From contig NZ_MCHY01000008.1 in NCBI RefSeq assembly GCF_003609605.1, positions 898,285 to 962,284 of the forward strand: DNA of 64,000 nucleotides, read 5' to 3'. Shown here piece by piece: positions 53,498-62,835 of this stretch. Numbering within the stretch: position 1 is the stretch's first letter; each line of letters begins with the position of its first letter. The notes under the pieces were generated by a model that ran no database searches, was not told where the DNA came from, and saw only the letters and a program-made list of their open reading frames with translations. The stretch comes from Ammoniphilus oxalaticus. GTDB taxonomy: Bacteria; Bacillota; Bacilli; Aneurinibacillales; RAOX-1. The position numbers were made by a program, and so were the translations under genes.

Positions 53498-53540
53498 AAG
53501 GATGGCAAGCGTTCGTAGAGAGCCACTGCCGTCCTTTTAT
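53497..53540. terminator. Bidirectional terminator
   Basis: AAAAGGA-t-GGCA...TGCC-g-TCCTTTT, between the convergent glutaminase and bpsB genes. Confidence 0.75.
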
Positions 53541-53546
53541 GTTATG

Positions 53547-54074
53547 TTAATCTTGGTTTTCCGCTCGAATTTGTAATGCTTGTTCCTCAATTGGAATCCG
53601 AACGAATTTTAGAAATAAAAGGTTGATCCCGGACCAGACAAGAGCTGTCGTGTACGCGCCGAATATAAGGGGAAAGCTGATCATTTCTGTCATTACAATC
53701 AGATAGTTGGGGTGTTTTAGCCAGCGGTACGGTCCTTTTTTGACAAGCGGTTCGTTAGGAATTGTATAAATTCGCGTGTTCCAAAATCGGCCTAACGATT
53801 GAATGCACCAATAACGCAACACCTGCGCCGCGAGAAACAAGCCAAAGGGGAGCGCCCACCAAACGGGCAAACCCGCAGTGGGCGCCAGCGCGACCTCCCC
53901 AAAGAGACTTGCGAGAAAGCCAACATGAATCAGCACAATGTACTTATAGTGCCCCTGACCGACTTCTGTTCCACCACGGGACTCCATCCAATTGCTATTG
54001 CGTTTCGCGACCCGCAATTCAAGGAGCCGTTGTGTAATTAACAATGCATACAAAAATAGAAAAAAGGTACTCAT
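53547..54074 (-). CDS. bpsB: Isoprenylcysteine carboxyl methyltransferase family protein (BpsB-like)
   Basis: 175 aa, four to five membrane helices and the ICMT motif KKGPYRWLKHPNYLIVMTEM with the SAM-binding residues. In B. subtilis BpsB (YpbQ) methylates the alkylpyrones made by BpsA. The ATG overlaps the end of bpsA (ATGA), and bpsA lies upstream, so they form one operon. Confidence 0.85.
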   Translation of the reverse strand: MSTFFLFLYALLITQRLLELRVAKRNSNWMESRGGTEVGQGHYKYIVLIHVGFLASLFGEVALAPTAGLPVWWALPFGLFLAAQVLRYWCIQSLGRFWNTRIYTIPNEPLVKKGPYRWLKHPNYLIVMTEMISFPLIFGAYTTALVWSGINLLFLKFVRIPIEEQALQIRAENQD

Positions 54075-55129
54075 TTATCCCGCCCCTCTACCGTTAACAT
54101 TTCAAGACTAAATCCGGGTCCAAGCGCCGCGATCAATCCGCTTTCTCCCGCTTGAATCCGCTGTTGTCGCAAAAACTCGTCTAGTACATAAAGGACAGTG
54201 CAAGAGGACATGTTGCCATATTGTTTTAAAATGAGTTCAGGGATATCTAATTGTTCCTCACGGATCCCCAACGATTCACGGAAAGCGTCTAACACTTTTT
54301 TTCCGCCGGGATGCAAAATGTAGTGGTCGATTTTGTTCAGTCCTTGCCCTTTAATAAAACGGGATACCTCTGGCGCAACATGGCTGTGGACCATCGTCGG
54401 AATATCGCGAGAAAACACGACGTGGAACCCAGAAGAAGAAAAATTCCAGCCCATCACATCGAGTGTGTCTGGCCAAAAAACACTATGCGATGCCTTCAAT
54501 TTGATTCCAGAGCGAACCTTCGCTTCTGAACCTGCTACAATCACAGCGGCAGCGCCGTCCCCGAACAAGGAAGTGGCCACTAGATTACTTTTCGTTAAGT
54601 CGTTGCGTTGAAAGGTGAGTCCACACAATTCGACCGCAATCACAACTGCGATTTCGGTCGGGTAAGCTTGTACATATTCAAACGCGCGCGCCAGCCCCGC
54701 CGCTCCGCCGCCGCAACCGAGCCCCCACAACGGGGTGCGTTTTGTATGAGGCTCCGCCTTCATTTCGTTTAAAATACGAGCATCCATACTCGGAGTTGCC
54801 AGGCCAGATGAAGACACAAAATAAAGGTGTGAAATATCGTCCAGTTTTAGCTCAGCCTCGTCTAGCGCGGTTTGGAAAGCGCGAATCGACAGCTCGGTCG
54901 CTTGTTCGATGTAGCGTTCATTTTTTTCGGCAAACGTATGGTTCTTTTGAAACCAGTCGAGTGGTACACAGAAGTGGCGGCTTTCAATGTGCGTGTTTTC
55001 AAAAATGGTTAACAATCGATCGATATCCGAGAAAATATCGGCGAACATATCGCGAATGAATGGTTTTACTTCTGCTTGTCCAACCCGATGCTCGGGCGGA
55101 GCAATCCCCGTACTAATAATGGTTGGCAT
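54071..55129 (-). CDS. bpsA: Type III polyketide synthase (chalcone synthase-like)
   Basis: 352 aa. The catalytic triad is Cys139 in LWGLGCGGG, His273 in HPGGKKV and Asn306 in GNMSSCT. It condenses a fatty acyl-CoA with malonyl-CoA to alkylpyrones. ATG 55129 follows AGGAGG by 9 bases; an ATG 54 bases upstream gives a non-family N-terminus. In operon with bpsB. Confidence 0.9.
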   Translation of the reverse strand: MPTIISTGIAPPEHRVGQAEVKPFIRDMFADIFSDIDRLLTIFENTHIESRHFCVPLDWFQKNHTFAEKNERYIEQATELSIRAFQTALDEAELKLDDISHLYFVSSSGLATPSMDARILNEMKAEPHTKRTPLWGLGCGGGAAGLARAFEYVQAYPTEIAVVIAVELCGLTFQRNDLTKSNLVATSLFGDGAAAVIVAGSEAKVRSGIKLKASHSVFWPDTLDVMGWNFSSSGFHVVFSRDIPTMVHSHVAPEVSRFIKGQGLNKIDHYILHPGGKKVLDAFRESLGIREEQLDIPELILKQYGNMSSCTVLYVLDEFLRQQRIQAGESGLIAALGPGFSLEMLTVEGRDK

Positions 55130-55273
55130 GGCTATTAAGCCTCCTAACGATTTTATTATTGGATAGTATTTACTCATTTGCATATATTTATGGGGAGGGA
55201 ACTTACCTAATTTTGCTAATTACGTTAAAATGAAAGGTAGCAAGGACCACACTTTAGAGGGGGATACGATCAA

Positions 55274-57085
55274 ATGCAAGCAGAAGCGAAGCGACTTCCG
55301 AAAAGGGAAGAGATTGACGCGAAATATAAATGGAAGCTCGAAGACTTATATGCAAACGATGAACAATGGGAACAAGAATTTAAGCAACTCGCCGAAAAGT
55401 TGCCAGCACTTGAAACTTATAAAGGAAAACTAGCGGATTCTCCCCAGCAATTGGCGGGCTGTCTGAAATTGCGCGGGGAGCTGTCGTTGTTACTGGAGCG
55501 TTTATTTGTGTATGCGCGCATGCGTCGCGATGAGAACAACGCCAATCCGACATATCAGGCGCTCACGGACCGCGCGAGCAGTCTAGCTGTGCAAGTAAGC
55601 AGCGCCAGTTCGTTTATCGTGCCTGAAATTTTAGGAATGCCCGAAGCGAAACTGCAACAGTTTAGAGCAGCTGAACCCGAGTTGAGTCTTTACGATTTTT
55701 ACTTACAAGAATTACTGCGTCAAAAGGCGCATGTGTTGTCAGCGGAACAAGAGCAATTGTTAGCTCAGGTCGGTGAATTGTCGAGCGCTCCGCAAAACAT
55801 TTTCCGCATGTTGAACAACGCGGATCTAAAGTTTCCAAAGATTAAAGATGACGATGGCGATGAAGTGGAGCTAACGCATGGTCGTTACATTCAATTTATG
55901 GAATCAAACAACCGCGATGTGCGCAAGGCGGCATTTGAGGCGATGTACCAAACGTATCGCAACAATCAAAACACGTTTGCGGCGACGTTAAACGGCAGCG
56001 TTAAAAAGGATGTATTCTATGCTCGTGTTCGGAAATATGAGTCGGCCCGCCAGGCTTCATTGGATAGTGACAATGTACCGGTTGAAGTGTATGACAACTT
56101 GATCAAAACGGTTCGATCTCATCTGCCCGCTTTTTACCGTTATATGAAACTGCGCAAAAAATTATTGGGCTTAGATCAGTTGCATATGTACGATATATAC
56201 GCGCCGATGGTGCAAGATGTAGAGATGAAAATGAGCTACGAAGAAGCGTACCAGACGATGATCAAAGGATTGGCTCCACTTGGAGAAGAATATAGCAATC
56301 TATTGAAAAAAGCTCATGATGAGGGTTGGATCGACGTATTTGAAAGTGAAGGGAAGACGAGCGGCGCTTATTCGTGGGGGGCCTATGGAACGCATCCGTA
56401 TGTGCTGCTCAACTATCAAGACAACGTCGATAACATGTTTACGATCGCCCACGAAATGGGTCACGCGATGCATAGCTACTATTCGGATAAAGAACAACCT
56501 TATGTGAACGCCCAGTATACGATTTTTGTCGCTGAAGTAGCCTCAACGGTCAATGAATCGTTGTTAATGGACTGGATGTTGAATAACACTACCGACAAGC
56601 GCGAAAAACTTTACTTACTTAATCATTACTTGGAGCAGTTCCGAGGCACGGTGTTCCGTCAGACGATGTTTGCCGAATTTGAAAAGTTAACCCATGAAGA
56701 AATTGAAAAAGGCGGGGCTTTAACGCCAGAATCGCTCAGCTCCATGTACCACCAATTGAACAAAGATTATTATGGAGACGAAGTGGTTAGCGATGATGAC
56801 ATCGCTTTGGAATGGGCGCGTATCCCGCATTTCTACAATGCGTTCTACGTATACAAATATGCGACCGGTTTTTCTGCCGCGACAGCGCTCTCGCAACAAA
56901 TCTTGCAAGAAGGCGAGCCAGCCGTTGCTCGTTATATGCAGTTCCTGAAAAGCGGCGGCTCCGACTATCCGCTTGAACTATTGAAACTAGCAGGCGTTGA
57001 TATGACAACTCCGGCGCCTGTTGACAGCGCTTTAAAAGTATTCGAGCGGTTGCTCGATGAATTTGAGGAGTTGCTTGAAAGTTAA
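55274..57085 (+). CDS. pepF: Oligoendopeptidase F (M3 metallopeptidase)
   Basis: 603 aa. Zinc motif HEMGH at 393-397, with a downstream Glu (VASTVNESLLMDWM). The first 200 residues are helical, as in PepF. It cleaves short peptides of about 7-17 residues in the cytosol. GAGGGGG precedes ATG at 9 bases. A strong terminator follows. Confidence 0.93.
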   Translation: MQAEAKRLPKREEIDAKYKWKLEDLYANDEQWEQEFKQLAEKLPALETYKGKLADSPQQLAGCLKLRGELSLLLERLFVYARMRRDENNANPTYQALTDRASSLAVQVSSASSFIVPEILGMPEAKLQQFRAAEPELSLYDFYLQELLRQKAHVLSAEQEQLLAQVGELSSAPQNIFRMLNNADLKFPKIKDDDGDEVELTHGRYIQFMESNNRDVRKAAFEAMYQTYRNNQNTFAATLNGSVKKDVFYARVRKYESARQASLDSDNVPVEVYDNLIKTVRSHLPAFYRYMKLRKKLLGLDQLHMYDIYAPMVQDVEMKMSYEEAYQTMIKGLAPLGEEYSNLLKKAHDEGWIDVFESEGKTSGAYSWGAYGTHPYVLLNYQDNVDNMFTIAHEMGHAMHSYYSDKEQPYVNAQYTIFVAEVASTVNESLLMDWMLNNTTDKREKLYLLNHYLEQFRGTVFRQTMFAEFEKLTHEEIEKGGALTPESLSSMYHQLNKDYYGDEVVSDDDIALEWARIPHFYNAFYVYKYATGFSAATALSQQILQEGEPAVARYMQFLKSGGSDYPLELLKLAGVDMTTPAPVDSALKVFERLLDEFEELLES

Positions 57086-57108
57086 GGGGAAGTAACTCCC
57101 ATCATAGC

Positions 57109-57150
57109 AAAAAGGGAAGTCCGTTATTGAAAAACGGGCTTCCCTTTTTC
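57109..57150. terminator. Strong bidirectional terminator
   Basis: AAAGGGAAGTCCGTT pairs with AACGGGCTTCCCTTT and a T run on both strands. It serves pepF and overlaps the end of the leftward small gene. Confidence 0.9.
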
Positions 57151-57409
57151 ATGCTAGGCGAGACCAATCATTCTTTTCCTTCTTAAGTGAGGCTGAACAG
57201 GAGGCGCACCTGTATTCGGTGACCCATTGCTCCAGTTGATTATTTTTTCTGCATCGAGGGCATTTTGAATCACAGTAAGGAATCTGTGATCGCAACATAA
57301 AAAGAATAATGATGGCCGCTATGAAATAGACAGAAACCCAAACAACAATTGGAATCAGCAGTATACTAAGGCTCATCAGCCCGCTCGTCAGCGGCTTTCT
57401 TCGCATCAT
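57149..57409 (-). CDS. Small membrane protein with zinc ribbon
   Basis: 86 aa. One long hydrophobic region (LSILLIPIVVWVSVYFIAAIIILFM, in two parts) and a cytosolic C-terminus with C-x-x-C...C-x-x-C (CPRCRK, CASCSA), typical of a zinc ribbon. GGGAGGG lies 7 bases before ATG. Function unknown. Confidence 0.6.
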   Translation of the reverse strand: MMRRKPLTSGLMSLSILLIPIVVWVSVYFIAAIIILFMLRSQIPYCDSKCPRCRKNNQLEQWVTEYRCASCSASLKKEKNDWSRLA

Positions 57410-57470
57410 GCGTCATCCCTCCCTTTTTTGATATATACGGGAAGATTGTCCTATTCATGACAAGCTTTCC

Positions 57471-58661
57471 TCACTTTATTTTTTCCGCCGCGAATAATCG
57501 GATCGTAAATGGCATCAAACAGGCGAGCAAAATCATCGCATAGTAAGAGACGCTTAAGCCAAAGTCAAAGCCGATGACGATCAGCATAAAAAATACAATC
57601 CGCCCCAAACTGATGGAAAACTCGCGAAAAACAAGCAACTGCATCATTTTGCCCAAACGACTCGTCTGTTGCTTGTTCGACTGATTGGCGATTTCAATCA
57701 TTTGCGTGTAATGACTCGATTTTGCAGGCACCCAAATCATCGGCAAGGAAACGGAGATCACCAGGTTAAACAGGATAAAAAGTTGCGGGACGGGAAGCAG
57801 CAAGCTCAACGTAACGATCGTCGCCATCAACATCCCCATACTAAGTAATATCTCGCGATTGGTTTGTTTTAATTGTTTGCCGACGAGCCAAAACATCGTT
57901 GCGCTAACGCCGCCAAACACGAAATTCCAAATCCCAAGCCGCCACTCGTTTTGGACTAGAAAGTAAAAAAACAGGCCATATGACATCTGAATAAAAGCGG
58001 CTAAAAACCCATAGGCAGCTGAACTAAAGCCAAGGCGGGCCATCGTCTCATTTTCCGCGAGAAAGAAATATCTTTTGCGATAACCGCCTGTCGCCCGGAT
58101 GCGCGGGACGCGCGAGCTGATCAACAATTGTAAGATGAGTAAGCCGATGATCAGCATGAAGCTGTCTCGGTATCCGCGCGCGGCGATGAAATAACCGGCT
58201 AGGAGCGGCGTTAACAACTGGGCCAAAGTCGCAAACGCGGATTCTAGTCCAACCAACAAAGAACGATTTTTATCATTGGATAGCCACAAGATTTGCAGGT
58301 TGAACCCGATATAGAACAGGCCGATGTACCCGCCGTAGAGCAAACCAAGCGTGGGGATGAGCGATGGCTTTGCTACATTAAACACAAACAAATAACCGAA
58401 CAAACCCAAAGCTAATAGGGACGAAAGCAGAAAAGTCGAACGCGTACCCCATCGTTTTAAAGCATACGCCCCGCATAAAGAACTGAAGAAGATGGCTTGG
58501 ACGGAAAATAAATTAAAGACGCCAATTTGCCAAAATGACTTTCCGCGGCTCCATAGGTAAATATTCATAAACAGATTAGCGAAGGCGAAAATGATTGAAA
58601 AAACAAGTTGAACGAGAAACAGCGCCGTAATCGCTGGCGAACTGCTTTTTTTAGGATCCAT
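57471..58661 (-). CDS. MFS transporter
   Basis: 396 aa, about 12 membrane helices, with a motif-A-like GAYALKRWGTRSTFLLSSLL between helices 2 and 3. The substrate cannot be read from sequence. ATG 58661 follows GAGGAGG; the upstream in-frame start at 58694 overlaps it. Single gene. Confidence 0.8.
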   Translation of the reverse strand: MDPKKSSSPAITALFLVQLVFSIIFAFANLFMNIYLWSRGKSFWQIGVFNLFSVQAIFFSSLCGAYALKRWGTRSTFLLSSLLALGLFGYLFVFNVAKPSLIPTLGLLYGGYIGLFYIGFNLQILWLSNDKNRSLLVGLESAFATLAQLLTPLLAGYFIAARGYRDSFMLIIGLLILQLLISSRVPRIRATGGYRKRYFFLAENETMARLGFSSAAYGFLAAFIQMSYGLFFYFLVQNEWRLGIWNFVFGGVSATMFWLVGKQLKQTNREILLSMGMLMATIVTLSLLLPVPQLFILFNLVISVSLPMIWVPAKSSHYTQMIEIANQSNKQQTSRLGKMMQLLVFREFSISLGRIVFFMLIVIGFDFGLSVSYYAMILLACLMPFTIRLFAAEKIK

Positions 58662-58772
58662 CGGACAAACCTCCTCGCCCCATGTATATTCCAACTAAAA
58701 TGTGGAAATGTTAGTTACGAATGGTTTTTTTGCGTCATTAAAGAAAAATGGATCATAGAGTAGGAGGAATCT

Positions 58773-59381
58773 ATGCATAAGAAATGGTTAATGGTCTCCC
58801 TTTGTTTGATGCTTTCATGCATTCTTATTACAAGCGTTAATGCGGGTGAGTCCCTCGTTTATCAGGTGAAACAAGGCGATACATTGTGGGCGATTGCGAA
58901 GCAACATCATGTCAGTGTCGCTCAATTAAAAGTAGCCAATCAAGTTACGGGGGATCTCATTCATCCGGGGGATCAGCTGACTGTTCCAAGTGTAGGCAGA
59001 AGAGCGCGTGTGTCCGATGAGGACTTTGAATGGTTGGTAAAAATTATTGAGGCGGAAGCGGGGGGAGAAGCCTATCAAGGAAAAGTCGCTGTAGGCAGCG
59101 TCGTGCTCAATCGGGTGTTGCACAGTGATTATCCCAATTCTATTACCGATGTTGTTTTTCAAAAGGTGAAAGGCGTCTATCAGTTTTCCCCTGTTGGCGA
59201 TGGACGGATCTATACGGTCATTCCTTCGGACGATTCCGTACAGGCGGCGAAAGCGGCTTTGCAAGGGGTCGATCCCACGGCCGGAGCGATCTTTTTTTAT
59301 AATCCAAAAACGGCGCGCAGCAACTGGATTCGAACACGCGCTGTGATCGCGGAAATTGGTCAACATCATTTTGCCCATTAG
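58773..59381 (+). CDS. LysM-SleB cell wall hydrolase
   Basis: 202 aa. A signal peptide (LMVSLCLMLSCILITSVNAG), a LysM (YQVKQGDTLWAIAKQH to LTVP, about 30-72) and a Hydrolase_2 domain (LVKIIEAEAGGEAYQGKVAVGSVVLNR, FSPVGDGRI, FYNPKTARSNW). The Glu in IEAEAGGE is the catalytic residue in SleB-type lytic transglycosylases. It may help cortex or wall turnover in germination or vegetative growth. AGGAGG precedes ATG. Confidence 0.9.
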   Translation: MHKKWLMVSLCLMLSCILITSVNAGESLVYQVKQGDTLWAIAKQHHVSVAQLKVANQVTGDLIHPGDQLTVPSVGRRARVSDEDFEWLVKIIEAEAGGEAYQGKVAVGSVVLNRVLHSDYPNSITDVVFQKVKGVYQFSPVGDGRIYTVIPSDDSVQAAKAALQGVDPTAGAIFFYNPKTARSNWIRTRAVIAEIGQHHFAH

Positions 59382-59474
59382 TCTATAATTGCGAAATAGA
59401 GTGTGATACAATAAACTGGATTCCGATCTCCCGACAGGGGATCGGATTTTCATCCCTAGAGGAGGTTTTTTAAG

Positions 59475-59777
59475 ATGAGATGTATTAGTGTTTACACGAA
59501 AGATTTTGGTGTTTTTTCGGACGTATATGAGCAGATTTTAGCATTGAATTTGGCGGAAGACGAAGAAGCGGAAGTCGACGGGATCACCGTTAGCGACGCG
59601 GGCAAAGTCGATGAAGGCTATATTGAAAATATGCGTCAAAAACCAGAAGTGGCAGTGCTGCGTGTGAAAAAGCACGATGCTACGATCTTGCAACACGGCG
59701 ATGTATTTGAAATACTTTTGCCGAGTCCAGCCGGTTCAGAAGAAGCTGAAACATCGGAAGAAACGGAAACGGCATAA
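59475..59777 (+). CDS. Small conserved-looking acidic protein, 100 aa
   Basis: Opens MRCISVYTKDFGVFSDVYEQI, split here as MRCISVYTKDFG and FSDVYEQI, with strands VEDGI- and EVAVLRVKKHD, ending in an acidic Glu/Ser tail. This type is common in Bacillales but has no known role. GAGGAGG precedes ATG and a strong terminator follows. Confidence 0.65.
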   Translation: MRCISVYTKDFGVFSDVYEQILALNLAEDEEAEVDGITVSDAGKVDEGYIENMRQKPEVAVLRVKKHDATILQHGDVFEILLPSPAGSEEAETSEETETA

Positions 59778-59798
59778 GTTCGATCATGACCGACAAAA

Positions 59799-59854
59799 AA
59801 GGCGATCTCAAAAGGGCGATGAACATCATCCCGAACTTTTGAGATCGCCTTTTT
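59799..59854 (+). terminator. Strong rho-independent terminator
   Basis: GGCGATCTCAAAAG pairs exactly with CTTTTGAGATCGCC, followed by five Ts. Confidence 0.9.
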
Positions 59855-59901
59855 CGTTTTGAATCGTTCAGGTCGTTTTGCGGCGTATCAGCGTAGACAA
59901 A

Positions 59902-60507
59902 TTATCTTCCCACGCCCCCAGTTAGAATGCGACCGAGCGCATACCCGCTAATTAACCCACCCATATGCCCGCTAATACTGACCCCCGTAAAAAGAAAAGT
60001 GGCGATCACCCCGAACACGAGAATCGGGATAATGATCTGTCTAGACTGACGGTCCATAATATCGCGCCGATAACGTGACAGGTAAGCGTACATGCCATAA
60101 ATGCCAAAAATCGCTCCCGATGCTCCCGCGGCAATCACTTGCGGATCGGAAAAGATAAAAGTGGTCACAAATCCAGCAAACCCGGTTCCTAAGTAGAGGA
60201 AGAGGTAACGGCCTTTTCCTAAGATCAATTCCAGTCCAGGAGCAAAAATTAAAATGGCAAAACAGTTGAACAACAAGTGCTCAAAACCAATATGTATAAA
60301 AATGGGCGTGAACATCCGATACCATTCTCCGCTTAACACCGCTGGCTTGAAATAAGCGCCATAACGGAATAACACTTCTGAATTCGTCGTTCCGCCCATG
60401 ATCGTCATCCAGAGAAACACGACAATATTGATCGCAAGCAACAATGAAGTGATTGGATAACGCCGCAAATACGTTCGCCAATCTTCATTTCTTATAAACC
60501 ATGACAT
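59902..60507 (-). CDS. Rhomboid family intramembrane serine protease
   Basis: 201 aa, six membrane helices. The catalytic Ser is in AGASGAIFGIYG and the His in SGHMGGLISGYALG; HIGFEHLLFNC carries the conserved His/Asn of the oxyanion region. It cleaves single-pass membrane proteins. AAAGGTAGG precedes ATG. No partner gene is apparent. Confidence 0.88.
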   Translation of the reverse strand: MSWFIRNEDWRTYLRRYPITSLLLAINIVVFLWMTIMGGTTNSEVLFRYGAYFKPAVLSGEWYRMFTPIFIHIGFEHLLFNCFAILIFAPGLELILGKGRYLFLYLGTGFAGFVTTFIFSDPQVIAAGASGAIFGIYGMYAYLSRYRRDIMDRQSRQIIIPILVFGVIATFLFTGVSISGHMGGLISGYALGRILTGGVGR

Positions 60508-60860
60508 AGGGATTACCTACCTTTCTGTGAGAGGATATAGACGTTGGTATCATGCGGTTTGATGGGGAGTGATAACCCATCATCATTCGATGCCGAATGT
60601 GACGTTCCCGCGTCTTAGATGAACGGACCGCCCATGTTTCTATCTTATTATGATTGTACTTTGACCTTTCCACATTCTCCATTATATTTCTTTTGATCCT
60701 CTTTTGCGAAAGAAACGTTTCGTCAGCGACAGCTTTCTTATAAATCCATCGTGACCTTAATCGGTTCCTTTATACGCATCTGGAAGGTATATCATGGTTT
60801 GTCGCGAATGTATGTTCGTTTTTAGGGTGAAAAGAAAAGCCAATGAAGGCTGTGTGGTGT
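60508..60860. other. Gene-free stretch
   Basis: About 350 bases without a supported gene. It holds a small hairpin GATGGG...CCCATC at 60565-60585 and the upstream region of the rhomboid gene. Nothing else stands out. Confidence 0.4.
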
Positions 60861-61169
60861 TTACTTTATCCTTTTCAAATCTCGAATGTCCGTTTCTTGC
60901 TCTAATGAACGGAGGGCCAGCGATTCGAGGACTTTGTTTTGGCGATCTTGTCCTTCCTTTAGAGCGGTCACATCGCCTTTAATGTAGTTCACGTCATCAA
61001 CGAGCGCCTTTAGCATGGCGTTTGAAGACGCTTGGTTTTGAATGAGAGCTGATTGTTCTTCTCTCATTCCGTCTTGGCGCAATTCGATTGCTCCGAGTCT
61101 TTTTTCAATCGGTTTCAATTCTTCTTTCATCACCGTTCGCATCAATTCAATTAGTTTCGCTTCATTCAA
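60861..61169 (-). CDS. Coiled-coil protein, 102 aa
   Basis: Fully helical by composition, with heptads through LIELMRTVMKEELKPIEKRL and the DDVNYIKGDVTALKEGQD stretch, ending DIRDLKRIK. No other domain. It resembles small phage- or plasmid-type coiled-coil proteins. The TTG start has GGAAGGTGG upstream. Function unknown. Confidence 0.55.
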   Translation of the reverse strand: MNEAKLIELMRTVMKEELKPIEKRLGAIELRQDGMREEQSALIQNQASSNAMLKALVDDVNYIKGDVTALKEGQDRQNKVLESLALRSLEQETDIRDLKRIK

Positions 61170-61424
61170 TGTTATCCACCTTCCTGTAATCTAATATGCT
61201 CAAGTGCTTCAAAAAAGGATCAGTCGAACCGTCTCACCAAGCGTCCCTTTCTCCCTTAGCCACAATTATACTTTGCAAAACGCAAATGTGGAATGTTTTT
61301 TTAAAAAGAAAATGGAAATGGGAAGTACTCTAATAGTGGAACTTCACAGGGTAGGCGCCTGGGTTTATCGTGATATTATATTTTTTCAAAAAGGGCGCAG
61401 TTTTGTGACTGATTAAAATAAAAA

Positions 61425-61480
61425 CAGGATACAGTATTGTACCCTGCTAAAATCGAAGAAGGTACAAGACTGTACCTCTT
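61425..61480. promoter_or_regulatory. Two adjacent inverted repeats with TACA-N4-TGTA cores
   Basis: CAGG-a-TACAgtatTGTA-c-CCTG at 61425-61446 and GGTACAagacTGTACC at 61461-61476 lie 14 bases apart in a 430-base gene-free stretch (61170-61597). The shared TACA-N4-TGTA core suggests two operator half-site pairs or paired RNA hairpins. No gene starts close to them. The rest of the stretch is featureless. Confidence 0.45.
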
Positions 61481-61597
61481 AATTTGAAACACGATCGGGA
61501 TCGGGGCCGCCAATCAAATCCAAATCCTATTCAAGATTAGAAATAACACCGCATTTTTTTCTATTAACTTAATACAAACATTGATTATTTCGTCTGA

Positions 61598-62017
61598 CTA
61601 TACTTCATTATATATTTCAAAGGGAATTTCATATTCATCAGGCATTTTTTCATTACGTACCTTTTCGAGATCAAGGTCTCCATTTATATATAAACGATAA
61701 ACATCCCCTTCCTCATAACCGTTCTTAGGAGGAAGAACATGTACTAATTCATCGTTAATTTTTTGTATCGTTGTTTTTATAACATTATTGTTGCTGTCTA
61801 TTACATAAAGATTTTCACTATTTAAAAAAGATTCATTAACGCCAGGATCGAATCGAATTTCAAAAACTTTATCCGAAGCAACTTGAAGCGATTTGATCTG
61901 TTCATCCTCAGAGGAATTAAGGTTATTTTCCGCATGTTCATTGGTTGAATTGAAATTGAAATATAAAACAACTGTTACAATTAATATGACAAATACAGAG
62001 CTGGTTATTTTTTTCAT
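61598..62017 (-). CDS. Secreted/anchored small protein, 139 aa
   Basis: An N-terminal membrane or signal helix (SSVFVILIVTVVLYFNF) precedes an acidic linker and a beta domain (VFEIRFDPGVNESFL, LYVIDSNNNVIKT, VYRLYINGDLD), similar to SbsA-type Ig-like domains. GGAGG precedes ATG. Low-GC compared with its neighbours. Function unknown. Confidence 0.55.
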   Translation of the reverse strand: MKKITSSVFVILIVTVVLYFNFNSTNEHAENNLNSSEDEQIKSLQVASDKVFEIRFDPGVNESFLNSENLYVIDSNNNVIKTTIQKINDELVHVLPPKNGYEEGDVYRLYINGDLDLEKVRNEKMPDEYEIPFEIYNEV

Positions 62018-62285
62018 TTATTTCTCCTCCATCGCAATTTTAAATAGGATATCCTTACATAATTGTTAAACATGTCCAATCAGAATCACCAGATGAACAA
62101 CCGACAACTATACCCAAAAGCTATAACTAAGAAAAATATTTTTCGCAGAAAGAAGCGCTTCCCTCAATAAAATTAGACGAGTAGCGCTGCGTATGTAAGT
62201 TATAACTCATTCCTTAGTCAGAGACGCTTTTAATGCCTTATCTACAGTGGAATCAATACTAAATTAAAATAATTCTAATCTAATA

Positions 62286-62313
62286 TTGATTTTAATGAGA
62301 GATTCATTATAAT
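62286..62313 (+). promoter_or_regulatory. Sigma-A-type promoter
   Basis: TTGATT (62286-62291) and TATAAT (62308-62313) are 16 bases apart. It lies 67 bases upstream of the 45-aa gene at 62380, the only close gene on this strand. The preceding 62018-62285 shows no gene. Confidence 0.6.
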
Positions 62314-62379
62314 ATATACTATAAAGAAAGTGTTAATAAACCTTTTTACGAACGGGAACTAAAAAAGGAGCGATAACAG

Positions 62380-62517
62380 ATGATTAAAGTTAAGCTTAAA
62401 AATCACGATCTGACTAGCTCTCCTGAATATTTACGAAAACTACAAGAGATTCAGCGTGAGGCTGGGAAAAGCAGACGAACAGAAAAATTAAAAGGTTCAG
62501 GAGCTGCAAGCGAATAA
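62380..62517 (+). CDS. Small basic protein, 45 aa
   Basis: MIKVKLKNHDLTSSPEYLRK begins a 45-residue Lys/Arg-rich, helical protein. AAAAGGAG lies 10 bases upstream of ATG 62380, a promoter is placed before it and a perfect terminator after it, which strongly supports expression. No recognisable family. Confidence 0.6.
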   Translation: MIKVKLKNHDLTSSPEYLRKLQEIQREAGKSRRTEKLKGSGAASE

Positions 62518-62526
62518 CCACTTTTT

Positions 62527-62557
62527 AAAAAAGGAAAAGCGATCGCTTTTCCTTTTT
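62527..62557 (+). terminator. Perfectly palindromic terminator
   Basis: AAAAAGGAAAAGC-GATC-GCTTTTCCTTTTT, ending the 45-aa gene. Confidence 0.85.
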
Positions 62558-62681
62558 ATTTTAGAGATGATAAGCCCAATCTATTTCAATGTATTCCTAT
62601 TATAATCAAGGGATGCGCCTTTGCAAACAAAAAACGGGAATCGACGTAACTTTTTACTTCTGTTGGGGAAATTATATATAA

Positions 62682-62810
62682 TTGAATCAATGGGAGTTAG
62701 GTCGTTACGCGCGGGCGATTCGGTTTGTGTTCAGCGTGATGTTAAGGTTTGATTATGATGACGAGCGCTATGATTTTTTAAAGCTATTCACCCGGCAGGT
62801 TCCATTGTAA
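62682..62810 (+). CDS. Possible 42-aa protein
   Basis: TTG 62682 opens a 42-residue frame (LNQWELGRYARAIRFVFSVM, then LRFDYDDERYDFLKLF) with a coherent composition and an in-frame stop upstream. The ribosome site (GGGGAA) is 12 bases away, which is long. It ends 26 bases before prpE. It could be a small helical protein or chance. Confidence 0.3.
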   Translation: MNQWELGRYARAIRFVFSVMLRFDYDDERYDFLKLFTRQVPL

Positions 62811-62835
62811 AACGAAATGGTTAGGGGGTGAGCTG

